In this document: piece by piece, positions 43,229 through 55,042 of the stretch
How positions within the stretch are numbered: the first letter of the stretch is position 1
Layout of the letters: every line of letters begins with the position of its first letter
Origin: CACIAM-69d sp001698445
GTDB lineage: Bacteria > Cyanobacteriota > Cyanobacteriia > CACIAM-69d
Length of the DNA: 64,000 bases
Direction of reading: 5' to 3'
Assembly: GCF_043235035.1 (NCBI RefSeq)
Contig: NZ_JAZAQF010000059.1
Coordinates: 186,001-250,000 of the forward strand
Notes under the pieces: generated by a model
Told to the model about the DNA's origin: nothing
What the model saw: the letters and a program-made list of their open reading frames with translations, nothing else
Databases searched by the model: none
Made by a program: the position numbers and the translations under genes

Positions 43229-44916
43229 CGCGCCGTTAGCTCCACCACCATTCCCGGTTCGCCGCGCACCAGCCAGACCACCCGCGATCGATCGTCCGTC
43301 GGATCCATGTGGTCGTAATAGGGCGTGGTCGGTTGGTGCGATCGCCCCGCCAGATGACCCAAACTCACTTCCGGTTGACCGCTGATCAGCTCCGCGCCCG
43401 GGGGTAGGACGATCGCCGCGCGGCAGGGTTGCACCGCCCCCTTTTCGATCGCCTTTTGCGTGCCATTGGTCGGCAACCAGCCCGTGTTTTGCACCACCCA
43501 CTCCACTTGGAACAGCCGATCGCCCAAGGATTGCGCCGTGGCCTTCACCGGTTCCAGACGCGGCGAAATCAGCAATTGCCACAGCAGCCAGCGGGGAAAC
43601 CGTTCGATTTCTCGCTCCAACAGGTGAGCCGGTGGGTTGCGCCAGGTGCAAATTTGGTTCCAGCCGCCCAGTTCCACCTTGCCCAGTTGCGGATGCTCCC
43701 AGGCGTACCAGTCCACATAGCCGCGCCCGTCCAGCACCTCATCGTTCCACTTCAGCAGCGCCAAATCTTCCTCGATCGGGTGGTCATCCAGCCATTCCAG
43801 CAGCTTCGGCGTTTTCACCCCCGCCGCCTGGGGCAGGTTCCACAGCTCCACCGTCCAGGCAAATAGCCCCCGCTCCTCATAGCACCAATCGTCAAAGGCT
43901 CCGGTCATCACATTTTTCGGATGGTCGCAGTAGCCCTCAAACACGCTGGTGGCGGGGTAGTCCGTCAGTTCTGTGCCCTTTTGCCCGATCGCCCGGTAAT
44001 TCAGCCAATCCGCTTGGGGCAATTCCATGTCGGTGGCGTGGCTGTAGGGACGCAACAACAGGCCGCCAAAGGTGTGAAAGGCCACGGCGGCGTTCAGGTT
44101 GGGGTGATGGGCAATGAAGTCCGCGATCGCCCGGGTTTCCGGCTCCGAGGTGGGATAGTTACCCGCGCCGGCCTGTTCCGGCTCTGGTCGCCACTGCATC
44201 GGGAAGTTGCGGTTGAGATCGAGGCCTTCCGTGGGAGGTGGAGTGGCGATCGTCGCGCCATCGTAGCGATCGATCCGGCCTTCCGGCAGCAGTCGATAGT
44301 AAGTACCGCCCGTTTCGATCGGGTCGCGCCGTACCAACAATCGGGGATCGCGATCGGACACTTTCCAGGCCCCATTGGGGTCGGGCACACGCATCCAAAG
44401 AATCCGCCCGTCCCCATCGATATCTTCCATTTGCAGTTCGCTGGGGCCGCCCGCCAACCGATCGCCCGGGTAGGGTCGAGTGCTCGATCGCACAAATTTG
44501 GGGCGATCGGCCAAGGCCAGCTCGGCTCCGTCGGGATTCACGCGCGGACAAAGATAAAACACCCGCGAATCTAAGCAACGCGTAACGTCCGGATCGTTGC
44601 CGTAGTGCTTTGTCAAAAAGTCGAGGAGATAGAGGCAGGCCGTTGAGGGCGCAAGCTCCGTGGCGTGAATATTGCCATCCACCCAGAGGGCCGGCTTGTG
44701 GCGATCGGGCCCCGTCTCGCGATTGGTGATGGTTAGTAACCAAATATCCCGGCCCTCGTAGCTGCGGCCAATTGATGCCAATTGGACAAGCTGCGGAAAT
44801 GCGGCCGCGTAGCTCTGCAAAATCTCCGACAGCTCCGCATAGCGGTAGAGACGATCAAAAGAAACCTGACCCATGGGTGTTCTGTGTTCTTGGCCCAGCC
44901 AGACCAGAGGATGCAT
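43177..44916 (-). CDS. M14 family zinc carboxypeptidase
   Basis: 579 residues. Zinc ligands are in DGNIHATELAPST (HxxE) and AVAFHTFGGLLLRPYSH; YLCPRVNPDGAEL is the substrate-binding segment and FAWTVELWN holds the catalytic Glu. The N-terminal part is the peptidase; the last 150 residues form a beta-rich domain. It trims C-terminal residues from peptides or cell-wall stems; whether exported is unclear, as no signal peptide is visible. The start may be the ATG at 44874 (MGQVSFDRLYRY). Its last 30 bp were duplicated at 41776. Confidence 0.9.
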   Translation of the reverse strand: MHPLVWLGQEHRTPMGQVSFDRLYRYAELSEILQSYAAAFPQLVQLASIGRSYEGRDIWLLTITNRETGPDRHKPALWVDGNIHATELAPSTACLYLLDFLTKHYGNDPDVTRCLDSRVFYLCPRVNPDGAELALADRPKFVRSSTRPYPGDRLAGGPSELQMEDIDGDGRILWMRVPDPNGAWKVSDRDPRLLVRRDPIETGGTYYRLLPEGRIDRYDGATIATPPPTEGLDLNRNFPMQWRPEPEQAGAGNYPTSEPETRAIADFIAHHPNLNAAVAFHTFGGLLLRPYSHATDMELPQADWLNYRAIGQKGTELTDYPATSVFEGYCDHPKNVMTGAFDDWCYEERGLFAWTVELWNLPQAAGVKTPKLLEWLDDHPIEEDLALLKWNDEVLDGRGYVDWYAWEHPQLGKVELGGWNQICTWRNPPAHLLEREIERFPRWLLWQLLISPRLEPVKATAQSLGDRLFQVEWVVQNTGWLPTNGTQKAIEKGAVQPCRAAIVLPPGAELISGQPEVSLGHLAGRSHQPTTPYYDHMDPTDDRSRVVWLVRGEPGMVVELTARGDRAGWVQQAIVLPNL

Positions 44917-44964
44917 CGTGAATCACCATACCCGCCCATTTGGGGCTTGATCGGGATGCCGATC

Positions 44965-45010
44965 GACGTAAATCGACATGCAGACGTAAATCGACATGCA
45001 GACGTAAATC
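44965..45010. repeat. 18-bp tandem repeat, 2.6 units
   Basis: GACGTAAATCGACATGCA at 44965 and 44983, with a partial third unit at 45001. Together with the next array it occupies the 730-bp gap (44917-45646) upstream of clpC. An AT-rich promoter-like stretch lies near 45325-45370. Confidence 0.75.
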
Positions 45011-45032
45011 AAAAACGACTAACGCGAGATCG

Positions 45033-45108
45033 ATGCCCCATCAAAACCCAATCAATGCCCCATCAAAAAATGCCCCATCAAAACCCAATCAAAACCCAAT
45101 CACGACCC
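45033..45108. repeat. Short tandem array of ATGCCCCATCAAAA and AAACCCAATC units
   Basis: ATGCCCCATCAAAA starts at 45033, 45055 and 45070, interleaved with (A)AAACCCAATC. Simple slippage-type repeat, non-coding. Confidence 0.6.
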
Positions 45109-45646
45109 AACCAAGGCTCATGCCGCCGGTTTGGGGCCGGTTGGGGGGAAATCAAACCCGGCCGGATTGTTCACCAACCAGGGCGATCGTGGCTCAGGAA
45201 GGGATGCCAGCCGTTGGATTCCAGCACTTTAACACCTCCCTAAGGGGTCTTGCCCCCCATTACCTCCACCCTTGTCGCAATTCCCGTACCCGCGCGATCG
45301 CGCCAGGCCATACAGAATCCTTTAGATTAGTTTTAAGGTTGTAAACATTTATTCACAGTTTCCCACCCCCTAGCTCAAAACATCGGTACTGATTTGGGGC
45401 TAAGGAGCCGCTGTGAGCCTGTTGCTAGCCCATTGTTGGGCTGTTGACTTGGTTGATGACGAATCCCCGGGATCTGTCCATGGATCCATGTATTTGGCTT
45501 ATTTGGATCCCTTGGTCTGTTCATTTGGTCTGTTCATTTGGTCTGCTCACTGCAATCTGCCCATGATGACCTTTGGTGATTGCTCTGCCACCACGAGCCA
45601 ACCCCGTCCAACTGCGTAATCTTGCCCTCTTGCCCCTCTCTGCACC

Positions 45647-48136
<2,490 letters not shown>

Positions 48137-48177
48137 GGGCGTTCGATCGGGGCGATCGCACCGCTTCAGATATTCGC

Positions 48178-48205
48178 GGGCAGCTCCCAGCTTGTGGGGC
48201 TGCCC
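48178..48205 (+). terminator. Hairpin downstream of clpC
   Basis: GGGCAGC and GCTGCCC arms extended by further pairs, 41 bp after the clpC stop. There is no strong T-tract, so it is a weak or bidirectional terminator. Confidence 0.45.
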
Positions 48206-48246
48206 GTCATGCTGTTTGATCGATCGGCTATTGCCTGCGCACCGAA

Positions 48247-48504
48247 TTAGGGCCGCCTCGGATAGTAACCGTCGCGGCAAATGACGTAGCGAATGGGGGT
48301 TGGGCCGCCATCAGACTCTTTGAGGGGAGCTAGCTTAGGCAATTGAAAAGTGACTGACCCATCGCCACCGTATTGAATACCCAAAATTGAGAAAAGCGCT
48401 GGATACATATCAATCCGCATGGTTTGACCATCGCAGAACTCCCAGTTATCTGGCGCATAGTTACCAGCAAAGAGGCGAATTTCGCCGATCGTTCCATCTT
48501 CCAT
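48247..48504 (-). CDS. Phage tail-collar domain (microcystin-dependent-protein-like) small protein
   Basis: 85 residues from the ATG at 48504 (MEDGTIGEIRLFAGNYAPDN). The tail-collar signature is visible: GEIRLFAGNYAPDNWEFCDG, a SILGIQYGGDG glycine motif and VTFQLPKL. Such proteins occur in phage tails and in bacterial MdpB-like proteins. No other tail gene is nearby, so it is an orphan. The frame runs to 48570 with weaker support. Confidence 0.8.
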   Translation of the reverse strand: MEDGTIGEIRLFAGNYAPDNWEFCDGQTMRIDMYPALFSILGIQYGGDGSVTFQLPKLAPLKESDGGPTPIRYVICRDGYYPRRP

Positions 48505-48688
48505 GGTTGCAATACTCCGAGTCTTTGAGTTAGTGAAATGCCTCGGCCATAAGGCTTCACCGGTATGCATCGCATCTTAGCTGCTCGATCAAGGGAACTC
48601 TAATGAATTGTTAACCTTGAAAAATAGGATTTTGCTCTGCATTCAGGTCACTTTAAGCAATAGCTTATTTTGAATTTTGCAATCTAGT

Positions 48689-49234
48689 TTATTGCAGTTT
48701 TGATCGTAAAGATTCAATTTTTCTGGCGCGTGTTTCGGCTTTTTTGCAATTCAAAAGCTGTTCTAGAAAGCTCCGTTTAAAAGATCGAGATAATGTGCGC
48801 CATTTCTCTAGATATTGATTTTGCTGGAGGAAGGATTCTAGATCCGGCGGCAGGATCAAATTTTCCACTGCATCTAGGGCATTCCAAGCACCATTGGCTT
48901 GGGCAATTTCCATAATTCTTAAGCCGTTGTGGTGCATTTTATTTTGTTCAAGCAGCTTTCTAATTTTTTCCTTATTCACTCGGCTCCAATAGCTTTTGGG
49001 ATTGCGGGGTGAAATTCGCAGCTTGGTTCGTTCGGAATCAACTTTGTTGGGAAGGCTGTCAATCCAGCCATAGCAAAGAAGCACATCAACAATATCTGAA
49101 TAGGTGAAGTCTGCTTTTTGGGACGATTTTTTATAAAAGACTAACCAAGCCGAGGTTTTTTGGTGCCAGTTTTGGTCTAGCCATTTGTTTAAATCTTGCA
49201 GGCGATCAATAAAAACTGACTGGATTTCGGTCAC
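48689..49234 (-). CDS. YdeI/OmpD-associated family protein
   Basis: 181 residues. The N-terminal DLNKWLDQNWHQKTSAWLVF YKK and DVLLCYGWIDSLPNKVD are the YdeI hallmark, followed by TKLRISPRNPKSYWSRVNKEKI and a Lys/Arg-rich helical end (FKRSFLEQLLNCKKAETRARK). The biochemical role is unknown; some relatives influence stress or peptide resistance. AT-richer than its neighbours, so perhaps acquired. Confidence 0.85.
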   Translation of the reverse strand: MTEIQSVFIDRLQDLNKWLDQNWHQKTSAWLVFYKKSSQKADFTYSDIVDVLLCYGWIDSLPNKVDSERTKLRISPRNPKSYWSRVNKEKIRKLLEQNKMHHNGLRIMEIAQANGAWNALDAVENLILPPDLESFLQQNQYLEKWRTLSRSFKRSFLEQLLNCKKAETRARKIESLRSKLQ

Positions 49235-49466
49235 GATATTGCTACCAAGTTTTCATGATTTTTCAAGAATCATGGTTAATCTAAACCGATTGTCATGTGA
49301 TGCAACGTACTTGGGACTACAGGCCCACTTGGATTGTGGGAGCGATCACATAACTTCATCGATCTTGTAATTTCATCGATCTTGGGGGACAAGGCGCAAT
49401 CGCTACAATGGGAAAACGCCAGCCCGATCGCGGTCAAAGTTCAACGATTTTTGCTCCCCCCAGCCT

Positions 49467-50228
49467 ATGTCGGATCCCAAACGCCCCATCCCAAACCATG
49501 ATGCTGGTTTGCCATGGGTGCGATCGCCCCAACACCTGTGGCTGATCGGAGCGGCGATCGCGACGGTGATTCTGTGGCAACTGCCGTGGGGTCACCAAGT
49601 TTTGTATCCCTTTTCGATTCTGGCGACTTGGTTCCATGAAATGGGGCATGGGGTGGCTGCGATGCTTCTGGGTGGGCGGCTTGAGACGTTGTTACTCCAT
49701 CCCAGTGGCAGCGGCGTGGCTCAACACAGCGGCCAGCTTTGGCTAGGGCCGATCGGGCGGGCCTTGGTGTCGGCGGGTGGGCCCTTGGGTGCGCCTTTGG
49801 CCGGCTATGGGCTATTGCGCCTTTCCCAAAAGCGCTTGCCTCGGGTGCAGTTGGGGCTATTTTTGTTGGGTTGTGCGCTGCTGCTGTCGGTGTTGTTGTG
49901 GGTGCGCACGCTGTTTGGGGTATTGGCGATCGGGGCGTGGGGCATTGCGATCGCGTTGATTCCGCTCTATGGAGCCCCGTGGGCGCAATATTTTGCGCTG
50001 CAATTTTTGAGTGTGCAGGCTTGCATCAGTACGTTTTCCCGGCTGGACTATTTGTTCACTGAAAACTGCACGATTCAGGGTGTGGCGATGGTCTCGGATA
50101 CGGGACAAATGGCCAAGCAGCTTTGGTTGCCCTATTGGTTTTGGGGGGCGCTGTTGGCGGCGATTTCGCTTTATTGTTTGGGGTCAGGTCTTTGGCGCTT
50201 GGCGCGATCGCGTCCCGGTGAAGGGTGA
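49467..50228 (+). CDS. M50B-like membrane metallopeptidase
   Basis: 253 residues with about six membrane helices. The zinc motif HEMGH (His57-Glu58-His61) is in the second hydrophobic segment (TWFHEMGHGVAAMLLGG), and GPIGRALVSAGGPLGAPLAG follows. This is the peptidase M50B-like family, possibly a site-2-type protease or an inactive membrane protein; the second catalytic motif is not certain. ATG at 49467. It is divergent from YdeI and convergent with the hybrid kinase. Confidence 0.82.
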   Translation: MSDPKRPIPNHDAGLPWVRSPQHLWLIGAAIATVILWQLPWGHQVLYPFSILATWFHEMGHGVAAMLLGGRLETLLLHPSGSGVAQHSGQLWLGPIGRALVSAGGPLGAPLAGYGLLRLSQKRLPRVQLGLFLLGCALLLSVLLWVRTLFGVLAIGAWGIAIALIPLYGAPWAQYFALQFLSVQACISTFSRLDYLFTENCTIQGVAMVSDTGQMAKQLWLPYWFWGALLAAISLYCLGSGLWRLARSRPGEG

Positions 50229-50435
50229 GGCGGCTTTAGGGGCGATCGCCGCCCAACCGAATTAGAGTTGTTGAAGGCGTGACGAGTGGCAGTGCGAGAT
50301 GAATGACAATTGGTATTTCCTCCCAACCAGGCTCCCTACCACGACCGCGTGATGGGCGATCGCGACAATGGGGCCAAAACTGGCCCAAGCAGTTCTGGTT
50401 GCTCTCTTGGTTTTGAAGAGGTGAATCAAGAACCC

Positions 50436-52901
50436 CTATCGCTCGTTTGAACGATCGGTGAGGGGCGATCGGGCACGGGTCATCACGCCCGTGGCTTGGC
50501 TGTTCATGCGCATGGCGCGGGCGGCAGCTTGGGATAGGGTGTTCACTTCGTGCAAAAGGCGTTCCGGGTCAAACTTTTCCCCCAGCACCACATCCACTGT
50601 CAGGTTGGGATGATCGACCAAAATTGGTGAAGCCTCGGCACGATCGCCCAACAGCAGCACTTGCACCCGGGGCGCTTGGCGGCGCAATCCGGCCACCACT
50701 TCCCAACCATCCATGCCCGGCAGCCGCAAACTGACGATCACCACTTGGGGTTGCAACACGTCTAGCTGGGAGAGGGCGATCGCCCCGTCTGGAGTCCAAA
50801 CCACTTGGTAGCCGGCCGCCATCAGCAGCTCACAAACGGCAATCGCTCGCTCCTCCTGGGCATCGATGAGAATCACCGATCCTGACGGTCGCCAATCCAC
50901 CGGTTCTTCTCCGTTGGGAGCGGTGGGGTGCTCGGCGGCGGGGGCTTGGGAGGGAATTCCCACCGTGAAAGTCGATCCCCGATCGGGCAAAGAATCCACC
51001 TCAATCCAGCCCTTATGCAGATCCACTAACTGCTTGGTCAGGGCCAAGCCCAAACCCAAGCCGTCGTAGACCCGCCCGTAGGACGGATCGAACTGGTGAA
51101 ACATCTCAAAGAGTTGCGGGATCCAATCCTCAGGGATGCCGATGCCTGTGTCTTCCACCTGCAACATCAACAGGCCTTGTTCGCGCCAAACTCGGACGAT
51201 CGCCTGGCCACCCTCGGGCGTGAACTTGATTGCATTACCCAATAAATTGCTAAGAATTTGTCGCACGCGATGACAATCGGCCGAAAAGCGATCATCCTTC
51301 GCTAAGATTTGCACTTCCAACAGCAGTTCAATGCCGCGCTCAATGGCGTGGGGCCGCTCGCCATTCACCACCGAGTACACCAGTTGGGTAATTGAAAAAT
51401 CGCTGACGTTCAATACGGTGCGCCCGGCTTCCACCTGCGACATTTCCAGCAAGTCTTCAATTAGCTTCAGCAAATGCTCGCCGCTGTCGTGGATGGTTTG
51501 CAGATAGTCGCGCTGTTTTTGGTTCAGTTGCCCGAAAGACCAGCGCAACAGGGTAGCCGACAGGCCAATCACACAGGTTAAGGGGGTGCGCAGCTCGTGG
51601 CTGATGGTGGCTAAAAATTCACTCTTGGCCCGGGCAGCCGATTTGGCGGCCAGCAGGGCTTCCTGCAAAACCCTGGTTTGGGTGCTGATTTGCTGACCGA
51701 GGGTTTGTTGTTGCTGCTGCAAGGTGGCATCCAGGTGAGCAGCCCGCACGGCCACGGCCAATCCCTGGGCAATTTGTTGGGCCAGGCTCACTTCTTCGGG
51801 AGTCCAAAGCCGGGCCCGATCGCACTGATGAAGCACCAAAAATCCCCATAACCCCACCGATCCGCGCATGGGAGCCAAAATTGGCACGGCCAGTTGGGCC
51901 CGCGCCGCCCGATCTCGCCCCCCATCGTTCACAATCCAGGTTTCCTGTTCCTGCGATCGCCATTGGGGTTCAAAGTCATCCACAAAGCAGCGATCGGCCC
52001 CCTCATAGAGCACCGAACCCACCTGGTCGTCCAAACGCGCTTCGTAGGTCACGCAATCGCGAGTCATTTGCCAGTTGGGATCATCCCAAGGGGAGGGCAG
52101 CCCTGCCGCCTGATCTGCCTGTCGCCAGAGCCGAATGGACTGTAACCGCGCCTGAAATTGGTAGATCAACGCTCGATCGACCCGCAAGCCTTGGCAAAGG
52201 GTTTGCAAGGTGCGGTCAATCACCACGGGCAACTCCTGTTCCTGAACAATCCCCACCAGCAAATCAATCAGGTGGCGATCGCCCTCCAATCGGGTTGGGG
52301 AGGGCCGAGGGGCCGGGGCCTGGGTCAACAAAGGAGTCGCCAGGGCCTGCGTCCAAGTGGCCAGCCACCGCACCAACACCGCCGATTGCAGCGACGCATT
52401 GGCCTTATGCCAGCCCTGGGGCACTTTCAACAGCCCTCGTTCTTTCATCAGCGCCTGAATGACCCGCCGATCGTCCGTCAGCCGCAGGTGATAGATCCCC
52501 GGATGGAGCGTGGTTTGATCTAATCCCTGGCGTAGGGTTTGGTGAGTCGTGGCCGCTGGATCCTCGATCGACCCGCGGCCATTGGCCTTGTGGTTTCGGC
52601 CCCGCCCCCGTCGCATCGATGACTCCGGCGCTTCCGTCACCATTCCGGTTGGATCCTCGCCATCGCTCGATCGCTCCATGGTCAACAGCCAAGCCAGCCC
52701 CGGCCCCGTCACCAGGGCAAAAGCGGGCTGTTGTCGCTTCCCGATCGTCGCGTCCCCTTCCGTTGCGATCGCCCCGGATTCCGGCAAATTACCTAATTCC
52801 TGGAGACAATCCAACGTTGACTGCCAGAGCAGCGATCGCACCTGTTGACAGCCCTCCGCCGTCAAGGTCCATTGCAATGATTGCGCAAACGAGCCACTCA
52901 T
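50436..52901 (-). CDS. Hybrid histidine kinase with GAF and degenerate receiver domains
   Basis: 821 residues. An unassigned N-terminal ~200 residues precede a GAF domain (VDRALIYQF ... WIVNDGGRDRAARAQLAVPI ... LVLHQCDRARLW). HisKA follows (FLATISHELRTPLTCVIGLS, H-box intact), then HATPase (NLLGNAIKFTPEGG, VEDTGIGIP, GLGLALTKQLV), and a C-terminal receiver-like domain. In the receiver the phosphoacceptor Asp is Ser724 (VVIVSLRLPGMDGW), so it cannot be phosphorylated in the usual way. Cytosolic, with no membrane helix. No partner regulator is adjacent. Confidence 0.9.
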   Translation of the reverse strand: MSGSFAQSLQWTLTAEGCQQVRSLLWQSTLDCLQELGNLPESGAIATEGDATIGKRQQPAFALVTGPGLAWLLTMERSSDGEDPTGMVTEAPESSMRRGRGRNHKANGRGSIEDPAATTHQTLRQGLDQTTLHPGIYHLRLTDDRRVIQALMKERGLLKVPQGWHKANASLQSAVLVRWLATWTQALATPLLTQAPAPRPSPTRLEGDRHLIDLLVGIVQEQELPVVIDRTLQTLCQGLRVDRALIYQFQARLQSIRLWRQADQAAGLPSPWDDPNWQMTRDCVTYEARLDDQVGSVLYEGADRCFVDDFEPQWRSQEQETWIVNDGGRDRAARAQLAVPILAPMRGSVGLWGFLVLHQCDRARLWTPEEVSLAQQIAQGLAVAVRAAHLDATLQQQQQTLGQQISTQTRVLQEALLAAKSAARAKSEFLATISHELRTPLTCVIGLSATLLRWSFGQLNQKQRDYLQTIHDSGEHLLKLIEDLLEMSQVEAGRTVLNVSDFSITQLVYSVVNGERPHAIERGIELLLEVQILAKDDRFSADCHRVRQILSNLLGNAIKFTPEGGQAIVRVWREQGLLMLQVEDTGIGIPEDWIPQLFEMFHQFDPSYGRVYDGLGLGLALTKQLVDLHKGWIEVDSLPDRGSTFTVGIPSQAPAAEHPTAPNGEEPVDWRPSGSVILIDAQEERAIAVCELLMAAGYQVVWTPDGAIALSQLDVLQPQVVIVSLRLPGMDGWEVVAGLRRQAPRVQVLLLGDRAEASPILVDHPNLTVDVVLGEKFDPERLLHEVNTLSQAAARAMRMNSQATGVMTRARSPLTDRSNER

Positions 52902-54027
52902 GATCGGTACGCTGGCAGACAGCGTTCTAGGGGATGGCAGAAACTCCCAAATTCGACGTAGATTTGCGTAAATTTAGGCAGCCTGTAATGGATAAAAAAC
53001 GGTTCAACCTCAAGCACCAAATTCAGCCACACCATTCAGATTGTCATGGCACCTTTGACCGTTGTTTGAGGCGTTGACGACTGGGATCATCCTGGCAGTG
53101 AAAGCTTGATGGCAGTCAACTGATCCAGAACCCGATCCCAACAGATGCAGGGTCAAAGTGAAGCAGCGTGCTAACTCGTCCTGACTAGAGGCTTCCTCAA
53201 TGGGGCCCAAAAATGAGAATTGCTTTGAAATCACTCACTCAACCCAAAGCCGTCGAAAAATGCCTTTTTCCTGGCAGCCAACACTCAATAGGGCCAAGGG
53301 CATTGACAAAAACACCAAAAGAGAATCGCTAAAAAGGCGAGAAATGTCCTGCGATCGCCTATTTGGACAACAGCAACGATCACTAAGCCCAATGGCTGAT
53401 GGAGCAGTCTCGAACCAATGTTCTCTGTTTGAGTAACTCTAAGATAGTAAATTTACGAGGAAATTAATCTAAAAAGTTTCTGGATTCTGATTTTGTAATT
53501 GAATCTGCTTCTTCCAAATTCAATTCAGATCACTATAAGGAATTAAAAATTCTGAAATCATGACAAAAATCTTATTCAAAAATTGGGCAATTAGTGTAAC
53601 CTTCTTGAGGTTTTTCAACTAAATTTCAAGATTTTCTCTAAGATCTACAAAATTGTTTATGTAGTTTTGAATGAAGGAAATAGTCAAAACTTTTTGAAAT
53701 GATACAAATCTTTACAATTAATGATTGCAATTAATAACTGTGATCAATTATTCAAGAAAACCCAACTCAGAAGCGCAATTAATCCTAGGTTAACGACATG
53801 ATAATTGCAGATTTATTTCGTAGCAATGGCGTGTAAGGATCGGTAGATAACGCATTGATTGCGTATCAGTCGCTCATCAATTTCAGCCAAATTTCAGCCA
53901 AATTTCAGAGCAATTACGCAGCCCCAACATCCCCCAACATAATAGTGACGCGGCAATTGCGGAGAGATTGTGGAGAAACTGCGTAACTGTAGGATGTCGT
54001 TGAGATCTTTTTGCGTTGGGTTCTTTC
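52902..54027. other. 1.1-kb gap, AT-rich from about 53440
   Basis: No gene or structural RNA recognised. The first half has core composition. 53440-53860 is strongly AT-rich with no long frame, and 53880-53940 has TTTCAGCCAAA and CCCCAACAT short direct repeats. It probably contains the promoter of the FetB-like gene. Confidence 0.45.
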
Positions 54028-54786
54028 ATGGAGCCAGTGGATTTGTTGTGGCTGGGAGGATTGGCACTGGGGACAGTGGGCCTCTGTGCCAGTCAAGGCT
54101 TGGGGCTAACGCGGTCTTGGGGCCGGGCGATCGGGCGGGCCCTGTTGCAACTCACGGCGGTGGGCAGCCTGTTGGCCTTGGTTTGGGCGGCTCCGTCTCC
54201 GGGTAGCCTGGCGATCGCCCTGGGGGGATTGTGGGGACTGGCGGTGGTTTCCGCCCACCAACAAATGGGGCAACGATGGCCCCAACTCTTGCCCTGGTTG
54301 GTGGGTGGGCTGTTGGGGGCCGGGCTTTTGGCCAGTTTGCCGGTGGTGCTGTTGGTGCTGCGACCGGGTCAGTGGTTTGAGCCTCGGGTTTGGGTTCCCG
54401 TTGGGGCCGTGGTGTTGGGAGCGGCGGCCAATGGGGCGGCGATCGCGGGGGAACAGGCGATGATGGCGGCCCGATCGCACCGCAACGATATTGAACAGCG
54501 ATTGAGTTTGGGGGCCACGGCCCAACAGGCGATCGCCCCCCATCGCCGTGCTGCCCTGCGATCGGCCCTTGTGCCAACGTTAAACGGTTTCACCAGCGCG
54601 GGACTATTCACTTTGCCAGGCTTGGTGAGTGGGGCCCTGCTGGCAGGCATGGATCCGCTGATGGCTGTGTCGGTGCAGCTCTTGGTGATGGTGGCGGCGG
54701 CGCTGGCTGTCTCCGTTGGTGCGCTGGTGGTGTCCTGGGGGGCTGGTCGTTTGTGCTTTGACCCGATCGCCCAACGATTGCGCTAG
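54028..54786 (+). CDS. FetB/UPF0014 family ABC permease
   Basis: 252 residues, about seven hydrophobic helices. GRALLQLTAVGSLLALVW, PVGAVVLGAAANGAAIAGEQ, IEQRLSLGATAQQAI and FTLPGLVSGALLAGMDPLMAV are typical of FetB (YbbM). It pairs with a FetA ATPase to export iron or protect against oxidative stress. No ATPase gene is adjacent. The ATG at 54028 is preferred to the TTG at 54016. Confidence 0.9.
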   Translation: MEPVDLLWLGGLALGTVGLCASQGLGLTRSWGRAIGRALLQLTAVGSLLALVWAAPSPGSLAIALGGLWGLAVVSAHQQMGQRWPQLLPWLVGGLLGAGLLASLPVVLLVLRPGQWFEPRVWVPVGAVVLGAAANGAAIAGEQAMMAARSHRNDIEQRLSLGATAQQAIAPHRRAALRSALVPTLNGFTSAGLFTLPGLVSGALLAGMDPLMAVSVQLLVMVAAALAVSVGALVVSWGAGRLCFDPIAQRLR

Positions 54787-55042
54787 TAGCGTGGCTGCCT
54801 TAATTCGTTGGGTTAAATAACATGGCTGTTACTATCACCTGATCGTTAAGCAGCAAGATGCTCAAGCCTCTGGTTACCACGACTGGCTCCGCAACTTTGA
54901 CCCAATGTATTAAGCCTGTCATGCTACTAGAGCGATCGCGCTAGGCCGATTACGCTAGGCCGAATTAAGCCAACTTGTGCCAACTTGCCACAGGGGACAG
55001 ACTACAGCGGACGACAAGGGACGGAGTTGCCCCGTGGCGTGG

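Noticed and set aside
43100..43651. 183-codon minus-strand frame at the carboxypeptidase 3' end
   Set aside because: Overlaps the M14 coding region out of frame; Gly/Arg-rich product. Its YNL..H tail also covers the duplicated segment, but the M14 frame explains that better.
44965..45108. Possible CRISPR array
   Set aside because: Units are contiguous without unique spacers, so these are simple tandem repeats; the same applies to 59875-59977 and 32711-32755.
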